Below are positions 6,906 through 14,802 of a DNA stretch of 29,794 nt, piece by piece. The translations under genes were made by a program, and so were the position numbers. Within the stretch, counting starts at the first letter, position 1, and each line of letters begins with the position of its first letter. Location of the stretch: positions 72,555 through 102,348 of IMG/VR virus record IMGVR_UViG_3300020204_000022. One strand, given 5' to 3'. Below the pieces are notes generated by a model. It had not been told where the DNA came from and did no database searches. It worked only from the letters and a program-made list of their open reading frames with translations. Source of the DNA: a virus.

Positions 6906-7577
6906 ATGAAAAAAAACATTTTCGAATATTATAATATGGATGAAAATCTTGGTGGTTTATATCCATATCGTCAACATTTTATAAAAAGTTGGTCAACTGA
7001 TATACCATACATAAAAAAATACATAGAAGAAAAATTTACGGATAACCAAATTGGAAGAACAATAGTTGAAATAGGAGTTCAGGGGGGTGGTAGTTTACTT
7101 AAGACTTTTGACCTCATAGAAAATAAAAACGTTAAGCTTTTTGGTATAGACGTTTGGGAAAATGGAGGTGGTGGTTGTAACGGTCAGCCGATGGATTTTT
7201 TCACAGAAGAAAGCCTCGATACGATTGACCAATTGCTGAAAGAGTGCAGAACCAATCTACTGGATATTCTTTCCATATATGACCATAAAAACCAAGTGGA
7301 ATTAATTCACGGATCATCTAGGGACCAAAATGTAATATCCAGATTTGATGATAGGTCTATTGATCTGATTTACATTGATGGGGATCATAGTTTCCAAGGA
7401 TGTTATCTAGATTTAGTTAATTGGTACCAAAAAGTTAAAATTGGTGGTTGTATCATAAATGATGATTACGCAGACGAAAGATTCGAAGTTAAAAAAGCTG
7501 TTGATCAATTTTTGGAAGATATAGGTCAGAAAGATTTATTTTTCAATGGTTGGCAATCTTGTTTCATAAAGAAATGA
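6906..7577 (+). CDS. class I SAM-dependent methyltransferase
   Basis: 223 residues. Motif I is TIVEIGVQGGGSLL near 52-65, followed by FGIDVWE near 79-85, and the conserved IDLIYIDGDHSFQG near 153-166 with GGCIINDDY near 178-186, the pattern of the Methyltransf_24 family. These proteins methylate sugars or small molecules in polysaccharide gene clusters. It lies between glycosyltransferase and aminotransferase genes with 21 bases to the next start. The substrate is unknown; a sugar hydroxyl is the likely one from context. Confidence 0.8.
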   Translation: MKKNIFEYYNMDENLGGLYPYRQHFIKSWSTDIPYIKKYIEEKFTDNQIGRTIVEIGVQGGGSLLKTFDLIENKNVKLFGIDVWENGGGGCNGQPMDFFTEESLDTIDQLLKECRTNLLDILSIYDHKNQVELIHGSSRDQNVISRFDDRSIDLIYIDGDHSFQGCYLDLVNWYQKVKIGGCIINDDYADERFEVKKAVDQFLEDIGQKDLFFNGWQSCFIKK

Positions 7578-7598
7578 GGAACTTTTCAAATCGATAAT

Positions 7599-8258
7599 AT
7601 GGCAAACGGAGTTTATAAAATTACCGAGGATTTCGAAAAATCATTATCGGATTACACGGGTGCACCCTATGTGATATGCCTTGATAACCAAAGTAATGGC
7701 CTTTTTCTTTCTCTATATTACGAACATTATGTTTGTAAAACTTTAACTAGGGATACAATAACAATACCATCGAGGACTTACCCATCAGTTCCTTGTGAAA
7801 TAATACACGCTGGTCTCAAAGTTCAATTTGAAAAAGTTAAGGGTAAAACTCTAAAAGGTGCCTATAACCTTATAGGTAGTAGAGTTTGGGACTCGGCCCT
7901 TAGATTTACTGCAGATATGTATATCCCCAATACATTTATGTGTGTTTCTTTCACTGGACCATATAAACACTTCAAACTTTCCAAAGGTGGAGCCATTTTG
8001 ACTGATGATTATGATGCTTATTTGTGGTTTAAAAGAGCAAGATATTCAGGAAGAAGAGAATGTTCTTATCACGACGACCACTTTGATATGATTGGATGGA
8101 ATTTTTATATGATCCCCGAATTGTCAACAAGAGGTTTACTTCTAATGGGACAATTTTACAACTCAGATGGTAGAAAAAAAAATAATCCAGACCTAGAATT
8201 ACCTTATCCGGATCTTTCTAAATTCGGAATTTACACATCTCATAATACTCAATCGTGA
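7599..8258 (+). CDS. compact DegT/DnrJ/EryC1/StrS-family aminotransferase
   Basis: PLP-dependent sugar aminotransferase fold. The amino end (EKSLSDYTGAPYVICLDN) and TIPSRTYPSVP near 55-65 are typical, D98 in VWDSALRF is the expected cofactor-contacting aspartate, and K123 in SFTGPYKHF lies seven residues before GG, where the PLP-binding lysine of the family stands. The family adds an amino group to keto-sugars such as GDP-4-keto-6-deoxymannose. At 219 residues it is much shorter than the usual 360-400, lacking most of the small C-terminal domain. It may work as a minimal enzyme or be a degraded one. The stop overlaps the next GTG start. Confidence 0.8.
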   Translation: MANGVYKITEDFEKSLSDYTGAPYVICLDNQSNGLFLSLYYEHYVCKTLTRDTITIPSRTYPSVPCEIIHAGLKVQFEKVKGKTLKGAYNLIGSRVWDSALRFTADMYIPNTFMCVSFTGPYKHFKLSKGGAILTDDYDAYLWFKRARYSGRRECSYHDDHFDMIGWNFYMIPELSTRGLLLMGQFYNSDGRKKNNPDLELPYPDLSKFGIYTSHNTQS

Positions 8259-9511
8259 AACTTAAAATATTAGTTTTTCCTTGTGGTAGTGAAATTGGAT
8301 TAGAAATTTTCAATTCGTTGAATTCCATCAAAAACATAGAATTGTTTGGAGCTAGTAGTGTTGATGATAATGGAAAATTTGTTTTCCAAAATTATTTTGG
8401 AAATATTCCAATGCTTCATGAAAAAAATTTCATAGATTCAATTAAAAATTTAGTTTCTAAAAATAAAATAGATTACATTTATCCTTGTATGGATATAGCT
8501 ATTTTGAAATTAAAACAACACGAAAAAGAAATTGGATGCAAAATAATAAGCTCCCCTATTGAGACTGTCATAATTGCTTCAAGAAAAAGTTTAACGTATT
8601 CTAAATTAAAAAATATTATAAGAACACCAAAAATTTTATCTCCGGAAAAACCAGAATTCCCCATGTTTTCTAAACCAGATGTGGGGTCAAGCAGTAGAAA
8701 CACTCTTAAAGTTAATGATCCATTGGATCTTCAATATTCTCGCAAATTATATCCAGAGAATCTTCTTTTAGAATTTCTTCCGGGGGAAGAGTTTACTGTG
8801 GATTGCTTTACCGACAGAAATAGAAAACTTTTGTTCATTGGACCAAGAAAAAGAAAAAGAATTTCAAATGGAATCAGTGTTGGAACCGAAGAAATTGTGG
8901 ACATAAAAATAACGGAAATTGCACACAAGATAAATAATTCCATGATATTCAGTGGGTCTTGGTTTTTCCAGTTAAAAAAGGATAAAAATGAAGAATATTG
9001 TCTTTTAGAAATTGCGTGCAGATTTGGTGGATCTTCCGTTCTTAACAGAATTAAGGGAGTGAATTTTTCACATCTTAGCTTATTGAATGAATTTCAAAAT
9101 GTTCAAATTTTAAAAAATAATTATGATGTAGAAATTGGAAGAAGTCTGGATATTAAATGTAAAAGCAAATTAGAATATTCTAAAGTTTATATTGATTTCG
9201 ATGATACAATCATTATAAATAATGAAGTTAACCTGGATGCAATAAGATTTTTATATGACTGTTTCAACCGAGGGGTAAAGATTATCTTGATAACTAAACA
9301 TAAATATCCAATTAAAGAAACTTTGAAAAAATTCAAAATTCACGAAAGTTTATTTCATAGCATAATACAAATTCAACACTCGGATTCAAAATTCAATTAT
9401 ATAGAAAGTCAAGAATCAATATTCATCGACGATTCTTTCAAAGAATTGATGGATGTAAATAAAAATTTAAATATTCCAGTCATTTCAGTAGAAAACATAA
9501 AACATCTATGA
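8255..9511 (+). CDS. ATP-grasp - HAD fusion protein
   Basis: 418 residues beginning at GTG 8255, overlapping the previous stop by four bases. Residues 1-300 are an ATP-grasp protein of the carbamoyl-phosphate-synthase type: a Rossmann-like pre-domain, KPDVGSSSR near 140-148 as the ATP-binding loop, LLEFLPGEEFTVD near 171-183, and LEIACRFGG near 251-259 with the metal-binding acidic residue. Residues 309-418 are a short HAD phosphatase with DFDDT (D314, D316), LITKH near 345 and FIDDS near 390. ATP-grasp enzymes ligate a carboxylate to an amine or other nucleophile. Fused to a phosphatase in a sugar cluster, it may attach an acid such as an amino acid to an amino-sugar. That role is inference. 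Confidence 0.8.
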   Translation: MKLKILVFPCGSEIGLEIFNSLNSIKNIELFGASSVDDNGKFVFQNYFGNIPMLHEKNFIDSIKNLVSKNKIDYIYPCMDIAILKLKQHEKEIGCKIISSPIETVIIASRKSLTYSKLKNIIRTPKILSPEKPEFPMFSKPDVGSSSRNTLKVNDPLDLQYSRKLYPENLLLEFLPGEEFTVDCFTDRNRKLLFIGPRKRKRISNGISVGTEEIVDIKITEIAHKINNSMIFSGSWFFQLKKDKNEEYCLLEIACRFGGSSVLNRIKGVNFSHLSLLNEFQNVQILKNNYDVEIGRSLDIKCKSKLEYSKVYIDFDDTIIINNEVNLDAIRFLYDCFNRGVKIILITKHKYPIKETLKKFKIHESLFHSIIQIQHSDSKFNYIESQESIFIDDSFKELMDVNKNLNIPVISVENIKHL

Positions 9512-10047
9512 ATAAAAAAATTGTTAGTGAATTAGATAACAAAAATCTTTTAATCATTAGGGAAAATGTTTCTAATTTCATTCGTGATCTCAGCTTAAAT
9601 CACGACCTCAAGGAAAATCGGGTTTTAGATATTGCTCCACAGAAATATTTAGGAGTAAAAGAATTTTTCAAAAATTCAAAAGTTTCCACTTTAGATATAG
9701 ACCCAAATTCTGGAGCTGATTATATATGTGATATTTGTGAAAGTAATCATCATTTAATACCAGATGAAACCTTTGATTTGGTTGTTTGTACAGAAGTTTT
9801 AGAACACGTCAATAACCCATTTCTTGCGGTTCAAGAACTACATAGAATCACAAAAAAAGGAGGTTTTGTTGGATCTTCTACCCCATTTAATTTCAGAATA
9901 CACGGACCACTCCCGGATAATTGGAGATTTACAGTTCACGGTTTGAATATTTTGTTTCAGAATTTTGAAAAGGTTGAAATTTCGGGAGTAGAAGATCCAG
10001 AAAGAAATTTGATGCCTATTCATTATACCATTTGTGCAATAAAATAA
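9508..10047 (+). CDS. type 11 SAM-dependent methyltransferase
   Basis: 179 residues. Motif I (RVLDIAPQKYLG near 38-49), the acidic TLDIDP near 61-66, and the diagnostic post-motif FDLVVCTEVLEHV near 90-102 define a Methyltransf_11-type enzyme. GSSTPF and an HG-PDN-RF segment near 135-145 are also typical of polysaccharide-cluster methyltransferases. The ATG overlaps the stop of the ATP-grasp/HAD gene by four bases, so the two are coupled. The GxGxG loop is partly substituted, but the fold is clear. Confidence 0.85.
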   Translation: MNKKIVSELDNKNLLIIRENVSNFIRDLSLNHDLKENRVLDIAPQKYLGVKEFFKNSKVSTLDIDPNSGADYICDICESNHHLIPDETFDLVVCTEVLEHVNNPFLAVQELHRITKKGGFVGSSTPFNFRIHGPLPDNWRFTVHGLNILFQNFEKVEISGVEDPERNLMPIHYTICAIK

Positions 10048-10049
10048 AA

Positions 10050-11042
10050 ATGACAAAAAGAGCATATATAACCCACGTTACTGAGGAATATCTACCAGTT
10101 GCAAGAAATCTGGGGAAATCTTTAAAACTTTTTTCCGATTTAAATCTTTTGATTTATGTTCTAAATGCAAAAGAAAAATCCGATCAATTTTTTTCGGATT
10201 TGGAAAATGTTAAAATCAGAAATATTAATTTAAATTTAGAAAATTCATCTTCGAACGATTACACTTTTAATCCTTCTGGTAATTTTTACATCGATAGATC
10301 GAGATCTAGAATTTATAAAATTCTTTGTGCTAAAACTTTGGCTATGGAAATGGCTTTAGAAGAAGGATATGAAGAAATTTGCTACTTAGATTCTGATTGT
10401 ATTGCTACCCCTGTGGTGGATGAACTTTTCAACTGGATGAATTTAGTTACAGATTATCCCATTGGTACTGCAGGAATTCACGAGTACATGATAATCATAG
10501 AATCTAATGGATATCAAAGGGGGAATCCATTCGAAAATACCTGGCCTGAGGCAGATCACAAAAAAACTTTAGAATGGCCTTTGATGGAATTTTTACAAAT
10601 GCCAGAAGGATCTAGAGGAAACTACAGAACCACCGGGATTATGCTTATGAACAAAAATTGTTTACCTTTCATTAAAATTTGGAGCGAATTTTGTTTTATT
10701 CTGCCAAAACTAAATTTGAATTTAAACCATCTTGCAGCTTATCACGAAGAAACTATTTACAACGTTCTATCCTGGAAAAAAACAAATATAGGGTTTCCTC
10801 TCTGTTACATAAACTTGAGAGAAGGTTTGACCACAACAAAACACTTTTACGAAGAAGGACAACCTGGATTTTCTACCTGGATGACCGAAGAAAACCCAGA
10901 TTATTCTTTAAATTTTTATTCTATACCACCAGAAAAAAGAAATGTGAAAGTTCTCCATGGGGAAAAGAGGTCAGATGAAGCTGACCTAATTTTACAATAT
11001 CTCACAAAATTGAAAGATGCCAGATTCTTTGAAAGCTTCTAA
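10050..11042 (+). CDS. glycosyltransferase with DSD motif
   Basis: 330 residues from ATG 10050; the in-frame TTG at 10032 would lie inside the previous gene. The core CYLDSDCIATP near 115-125 has the DxD motif that binds metal and nucleotide-sugar in GT-A-fold, GT8-like enzymes. An RxxxIYKILCAKTLAME helix precedes it and an acceptor-side TTGIMLMNK follows, with a late VLHGEK. It resembles the protein at 21991, which has WLDSDC. The start of the next gene lies inside its last codons (26-base overlap). Confidence 0.75.
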   Translation: MTKRAYITHVTEEYLPVARNLGKSLKLFSDLNLLIYVLNAKEKSDQFFSDLENVKIRNINLNLENSSSNDYTFNPSGNFYIDRSRSRIYKILCAKTLAMEMALEEGYEEICYLDSDCIATPVVDELFNWMNLVTDYPIGTAGIHEYMIIIESNGYQRGNPFENTWPEADHKKTLEWPLMEFLQMPEGSRGNYRTTGIMLMNKNCLPFIKIWSEFCFILPKLNLNLNHLAAYHEETIYNVLSWKKTNIGFPLCYINLREGLTTTKHFYEEGQPGFSTWMTEENPDYSLNFYSIPPEKRNVKVLHGEKRSDEADLILQYLTKLKDARFFESF

Positions 11043-11775
11043 TTTAGATTTATCTCTGTTAGTTCACACCTGTGATGCTTATCAAAAATTTTGGGGCGGG
11101 ATGTTATATTCACTCGATTTTAATTGGGACTATGATTTTGTCCCTGTTTTTTGGGCTAGTGAAGAAATCAACATTCACGAAATAGAAATGGATTGTCGGG
11201 GTTTACGTTATGAACCAAATAAAAAAATCACGACCATATTGACCGGAAAAACTGATAAAAATGGGTTTTCTAACAGGATGAAAATTGCCTTAGAAAAAAT
11301 TCATTCCAAATGGGTTATTTACATTCAGGAAGATATGTGGCTAATTTCCTATCCAGGAAATGAAATTCTACAGAAGTTGGTCAATTTTGCAGAAAATCAA
11401 AATGCAGATGGGATAAAAATTCACACAAAGTTACATTATTATGATGGATATGTTTTAGAATACACCCCATTCAAAATTGGGGGAGTTGATATTCTAAAAT
11501 ACTCACCAGGTGAAAATTATTTACACACCCACAATGCAACAATTTGGAATCGAGAATATTTAATTCAAAATCTTGTTGACGGAGAAGATCCCTGGACTAA
11601 TGAGATAAACGGTTCGAAAAGGATGTGTCAAAAACCACACAACCATTTTCATTATAATATACATTGGTATTCTCAACCTGGAATTTGTGAGATGGGTCAA
11701 GAATCCAGAGATTTTTTCACTTTAGCCCCTATTTTGGATGATAGAATGTCCTTGAAATTGAAATTCAAAAAATAG
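11017..11775 (+). CDS. glycosyltransferase-like protein
   Basis: 252 residues. LLVHTCDAYQKFWGGML at the start and VIYIQEDMWL near 98-107 follow the pattern of GT-A-type phage glycosyltransferases where an acidic E-D motif takes the DxD place; HTHNATIWNREYL near 168-180 is a plausible acceptor loop. No membrane segments. It overlaps the preceding gene by 26 bases and is the last gene of the sugar block. The substrate is unknown. Confidence 0.6.
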   Translation: MPDSLKASNLDLSLLVHTCDAYQKFWGGMLYSLDFNWDYDFVPVFWASEEINIHEIEMDCRGLRYEPNKKITTILTGKTDKNGFSNRMKIALEKIHSKWVIYIQEDMWLISYPGNEILQKLVNFAENQNADGIKIHTKLHYYDGYVLEYTPFKIGGVDILKYSPGENYLHTHNATIWNREYLIQNLVDGEDPWTNEINGSKRMCQKPHNHFHYNIHWYSQPGICEMGQESRDFFTLAPILDDRMSLKLKFKK

Positions 11776-11824
11776 GGGAAATAAATACATGCAAGAACAA
11801 TAAAAAGTTTACAAAATTAAAACC

Positions 11825-12091
11825 ATGGTGAAAATTTTCAGAGAGATTAAAAAACCCACGGATTCTTTGTTGTTGCACTACCAGGATCAATTCATCAGAA
11901 ATCAAAACAAGTGGATTAGAAAATCTAAATTGACCCCAGAACATTTGCATCACGAATTCAAGATGGGTAAAACAAAATACAATCTTCGTGGGAGTTTAAA
12001 TCCAACAGAATTTATTCTTGAAGAAGTTGGTACCGGAAAATTTTTTATCGTAGATTCTCATCAGGTCGATTCTTGTATTTTGAAATCCTAA
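11825..12091 (+). CDS. hypothetical protein, 88 aa
   Basis: Basic, soluble protein of unknown function starting at ATG 11825, 49 bases after the sugar block. An AATAAATACATG string with TATA-like character lies at 11779-11791 in the gap. No motif is recognised. It is tightly followed, after 4 bases, by another small gene on the same strand. Confidence 0.55.
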   Translation: MVKIFREIKKPTDSLLLHYQDQFIRNQNKWIRKSKLTPEHLHHEFKMGKTKYNLRGSLNPTEFILEEVGTGKFFIVDSHQVDSCILKS

Positions 12092-12095
12092 TATA

Positions 12096-12299
12096 ATGGT
12101 AACAACAGTTAAAACGAAGACACCAAAATCTCACTTGGAAGTTTGTACCCTAATAAATATGCACAGTTCCCTTATTATAGAATCAAAAATTCTTGGTGAA
12201 GAATTTTACGGTGTGTTTGTGATTGACACAGATCCAGAAACGGTGGATTCTTTTATTATTGCATCTGAAACAGATGTGTGCTGGGATTCTAATTTTTAA
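12096..12299 (+). CDS. hypothetical protein, 67 aa
   Basis: Small protein of unknown function. Predicted alternating strands (CTLINMHSSLIIESKI, YGVFVIDTD) suggest a beta-rich fold. The start is ATG 12096, and the stop lies about 20 bases before the GGATATATA element of the next gene. Confidence 0.5.
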   Translation: MVTTVKTKTPKSHLEVCTLINMHSSLIIESKILGEEFYGVFVIDTDPETVDSFIIASETDVCWDSNF

Positions 12300-12318
12300 A
12301 AAAATCGGGTTTGTGTTG

Positions 12319-12326
12319 GATATATA
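12319..12326 (+). promoter_or_regulatory. GATATATA promoter-like element
   Basis: GGATATATA ends 8 bases before ATG 12335, the same sequence and spacing as before ATG 3128. The element is flanked by GTTGGA/TCCAAC (12315-12320 and 12328-12333), a perfect 6-base inverted repeat that could also form a small hairpin around it. Confidence 0.4.
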
Positions 12327-12334
12327 GTCCAACT

Positions 12335-12730
12335 ATGGAACCTAACCCACTCGCCGATACCATACGTGCTATTTTGCACGAAGAACTTTCTCTTACTAGA
12401 ACAGTCCCTTCCAGCGATCTTAGAATTATTCAGATTGCTATGGAAGATCTTAAAAACTCTCAGGCAGAAATGAAAAGAGAGCTATCAGATATTAAGAGAA
12501 AATTGCTTGATCCAGATGATGGGGTTATAGTCAAGGTGAACGAAAACACCAGATTTCGAGCCGAATTTGAAAGAAGGCAAGAACGTGAAGACATTGCTTA
12601 TCAAAAGATGCTCTTAGAACACTCTGATCTTGTGAAATGGAAATCCGGGGTAAATAAAGCACTTTGGATTTTCTTCACCACACTAGTTGGTATTCTTGCA
12701 AAAATATTTTTCCTATCGGAAACACCTTAA
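12335..12730 (+). CDS. XhlA-like coiled-coil membrane protein, possible holin component
   Basis: 131 residues from ATG 12335; the upstream TTG at 12311 would place the TATA-like element inside the gene. Residues 30-60 are a charged heptad-like coiled coil, followed by a second helix with KVNENTRFRAEFERR near 67-81 and LVKWKSGVNKALW near 99-111, then one membrane helix at 107-127 at the very C-terminus. This layout matches XhlA/haemolysin-type phage lysis accessories, which act at the membrane with holin and endolysin. The following gene encodes the DNFxKW module also found on the endolysin. Confidence 0.6.
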   Translation: MEPNPLADTIRAILHEELSLTRTVPSSDLRIIQIAMEDLKNSQAEMKRELSDIKRKLLDPDDGVIVKVNENTRFRAEFERRQEREDIAYQKMLLEHSDLVKWKSGVNKALWIFFTTLVGILAKIFFLSETP

Positions 12731-12733
12731 ATT

Positions 12734-12910
12734 ATGAAAACAGTTACACCACAATCAAAATATACCACACCCGATAATTTCATCAAGTGGTACGACCAAA
12801 AGATTTTTGGAACCAAAAAAGGGTCACTGGGATTGAAACATTCTACAGTGGGAAAATTGATGGGGTTTGAAGATTTTAAGAAAACTTTCACTGGTTTACA
12901 ATCTAAATAA
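12734..12910 (+). CDS. stand-alone DNFxKW-module protein, 58 aa
   Basis: Small protein that begins in the same TTAAATTATG context as the tagged enzymes at 17897 and 23834. Residues 14-32 (DNFIKWYDQKIFG, then SLG) align with the amino ends of the GH19-like endolysin (VDNFQKWLVKQRKDSFG) and the beta-lactamase-fold protein (VDNFEKWLIKQREEAFG, then SLG). The remaining 26 residues include a second FEDFKK stretch. It therefore looks like the shared module encoded alone. No signal peptide. Function unknown; virion or assembly-core association is one possibility. Confidence 0.7.
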   Translation: MKTVTPQSKYTTPDNFIKWYDQKIFGTKKGSLGLKHSTVGKLMGFEDFKKTFTGLQSK

Positions 12911-12949
12911 TTTCAATCCTCTTTTTGGAAATTTTTTTGACATTTGATG

Positions 12950-12957
12950 TATAAACA
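12950..12957 (+). promoter_or_regulatory. TATAAACA promoter-like element before glutamine synthetase
   Basis: TATAAACAAC lies 21 bases before ATG 12979 and is repeated exactly before the gene at 15146. It resembles the T4 late promoter box TATAAATA. A TTGACA at 12937 is too close (7-base spacer) to serve as a sigma-70 -35 box. Confidence 0.4.
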
Positions 12958-12978
12958 ACATCAAAATTAAAATTTCTT

Positions 12979-14037
12979 ATGAAAATAAAATTGGAATATG
13001 TATGGCTTGATGGATATGAACCAGAGCCTAATTTGAGATCTAAAATAAAAATTTTAGATATTCCATTCGAGGGAGAAAGTTCATTTTCTCCAATGCACTG
13101 GGCAAGAAATAATTTTTCTAAAATTCCAGAATGGAATTTCGACGGTAGTTCTACCAGACAGGCAGAAGGAAAACTTTCCGATTGTATCCTAAAACCGGTT
13201 AAGATTTATCCAGACCCGCTCAAATCGGGATTTTCATTTCTTGTGTTATGCGAAGTTTTAAATTCGGATTATTCCCCCCACATATCAAATACTAGGGCAA
13301 AAATTTCAAATGACAATCAAGATGTGTGGTTTGGATTCGAACAGGAATATGTTTTGAGAAAGTTCGATAAAGGAAGAAGTCTTCCCTTGGGATTTGAAAG
13401 CTTCGAATTTCCGGAAGAACAAGGAAGATATTACTGTTCAGTAGGACATCCATATTCTTCTGGAGGAGGAATCCCAGAACAACATCTAGAAGCTTGTTTG
13501 GCTTGCGGAATCAATATTACCGGAATTAATGCAGAGGTGATGCTCGGACAATGGGAATATCAAATTTTTGGAACTGGGGAAAAAACAGCGGCAGACGACC
13601 TTTGGATATCTAGATTTCTTTTGCTTCGAATTGCAGAGTCTTGCAAAATAAAAGTTGATTTTCACCCAAAACCCATGCAAATAGGGGATTGGAATGGTTC
13701 TGGAATGCACACCAACTTTTCAACACACGGTATGAGGGAAACCGGCGGAAAAGAACTTTTTGATAAAATATGTGGAGAACTAGAAAAGTCACACGAAACA
13801 GCAATTGGATTTTATGGATCTGATAATCATCTGAGATTAACAGGAAACCACGAAACACAAGACATCGAAAAATTCAGCTGGGGGGTTAGCGATAGAGGTG
13901 CTTCAATTAGAATTCCCTTATCTACCTCTCAATCGTGGAAAGGATATTTGGAAGACCGGAGGCCAGGATCAAATGCAGACCCATACAAAGTCACCAATTA
14001 TCTTTGTGGAGTCCTGGAGTCAATTTCTGAAAAATAA
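12979..14037 (+). CDS. glutamine synthetase, type II (GSII)
   Basis: 352 residues, the length of type II enzymes. It shows the full active-site series: EWNFDGSST near 51-59, FGFEQEY near 118-124, GHPYSSGGG near 155-163, the HLEACLACG/GINAEVMLGQWEYQ block near 168-193, GDWNGSGMHTNFST near 236-249, GSDNHLRLTGNHET near 279-292, and SDRGASIRIP near 303-312. It condenses glutamate and ammonia with ATP to glutamine. No residues essential to the family look lost. A phage copy could raise glutamine for nucleotide synthesis or supply amino groups to sugar or base modification. It starts at ATG 12979, with its own TATA-like element. Confidence 0.93.
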   Translation: MKIKLEYVWLDGYEPEPNLRSKIKILDIPFEGESSFSPMHWARNNFSKIPEWNFDGSSTRQAEGKLSDCILKPVKIYPDPLKSGFSFLVLCEVLNSDYSPHISNTRAKISNDNQDVWFGFEQEYVLRKFDKGRSLPLGFESFEFPEEQGRYYCSVGHPYSSGGGIPEQHLEACLACGINITGINAEVMLGQWEYQIFGTGEKTAADDLWISRFLLLRIAESCKIKVDFHPKPMQIGDWNGSGMHTNFSTHGMRETGGKELFDKICGELEKSHETAIGFYGSDNHLRLTGNHETQDIEKFSWGVSDRGASIRIPLSTSQSWKGYLEDRRPGSNADPYKVTNYLCGVLESISEK

Positions 14038-14042
14038 AAGAT

Positions 14043-14348
14043 ATGAAGACGAATTTTTCTTTCAGTGATGATCTTTCTTTTGAAGAGAAGGATAAATTTT
14101 GGTCGATAATCTATGCCCAGGTTTCAAAAGCAATCACAAAAAAACATGATTACACAATCATTTTTCAAATAGATGATAAAGAGGTTGGTGGCGAGGGTTA
14201 CTCCATCATTATTGAAAAACAAAATTTTGAACTTTTTCTTAAAAACTTTCTTCTTTGGTGCGAAGAATTAGAACGTTATGAAATTTGCTCAGAGGTAAAA
14301 AAACAAATACAAAAATTAAAAAAATGGAACATAAAGACTACAAGCTAG
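14043..14348 (+). CDS. hypothetical protein, 101 aa
   Basis: Soluble, charged protein beginning 5 bases after the glutamine synthetase stop, so probably cotranscribed with it. The carboxy end is a lysine-rich helix. No recognised motif. Its last 25 bases overlap the next gene's start. Confidence 0.6.
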   Translation: MKTNFSFSDDLSFEEKDKFWSIIYAQVSKAITKKHDYTIIFQIDDKEVGGEGYSIIIEKQNFELFLKNFLLWCEELERYEICSEVKKQIQKLKKWNIKTTS

Positions 14349-14548
14349 CCAACTCAGCCTACGTTCAGGGGATGAGGGTTGAAAAAGGTGATATTCTGAG
14401 AGAATTATCAACCAGAAAAACTGTTAAGGTTTTGAACGTATACAAAAATTCACAGGATCAGACCCTTTTACAAGTGGAATATAATGCACCTGGTGACTTT
14501 GGTCTACCATTTCAAAAAACAGTTGATTCTTTTCAATTTTTGACCTGA
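14324..14548 (+). CDS. hypothetical protein, 74 aa
   Basis: Starts at ATG 14324 inside the end of the previous gene, rather than at the TTG 14285. The sequence suggests a small beta-barrel (VEKGDILREL, TVKVLNVYKN, LLQVEYNAP), possibly nucleic-acid or protein binding. No family is recognised. Confidence 0.55.
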   Translation: MEHKDYKLANSAYVQGMRVEKGDILRELSTRKTVKVLNVYKNSQDQTLLQVEYNAPGDFGLPFQKTVDSFQFLT

Positions 14549-14565
14549 TTCATCTGTTGTTATGA

Positions 14566-14573
14566 ATATATAA
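14566..14573 (+). promoter_or_regulatory. ATATATAA promoter-like element
   Basis: GAATATATAAG lies 8-9 bases before ATG 14582, repeating the arrangement seen at 3112 and 12319. Candidate phage promoter. Confidence 0.3.
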
Positions 14574-14581
14574 GTGAGAAA

Positions 14582-14791
14582 ATGATTTTACTTATGTCTC
14601 AACCTAAATCAATCGAAGATCTAAATTGGGCTCTAGGAATTTATGCAGAACTTATAAAGAATGGAGAAAGAAGTTCTGCCTGGAAAGAAAATGAATCTTG
14701 TTTGGAAATTTTGGAATCATTTGAGGAATACGAAAAGTGCGAAGAATTATATCGGGTTCTAACCAAAAGGAAAGATCCAAGGAATAAATAA
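14582..14791 (+). CDS. small EEYEKC-motif protein, 69 aa
   Basis: Helical protein of unknown function. The segment SFEEYEKCEELYRVL near 46-60 recurs in the next gene as STEEYEKCKYVTEFF, so the two look like small paralogues. ATG 14594 is an alternative start giving MSQPKS at the amino end; 14582 is kept because it leaves room for the TATA-like element upstream. Confidence 0.55.
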   Translation: MILLMSQPKSIEDLNWALGIYAELIKNGERSSAWKENESCLEILESFEEYEKCEELYRVLTKRKDPRNK

Positions 14792-14802
14792 AAATAAAAA
14801 AA

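Noticed and set aside
12937-12955. TTGACA/TATAAA as a sigma-70 promoter
   Set aside because: The spacer is only 7 bases.
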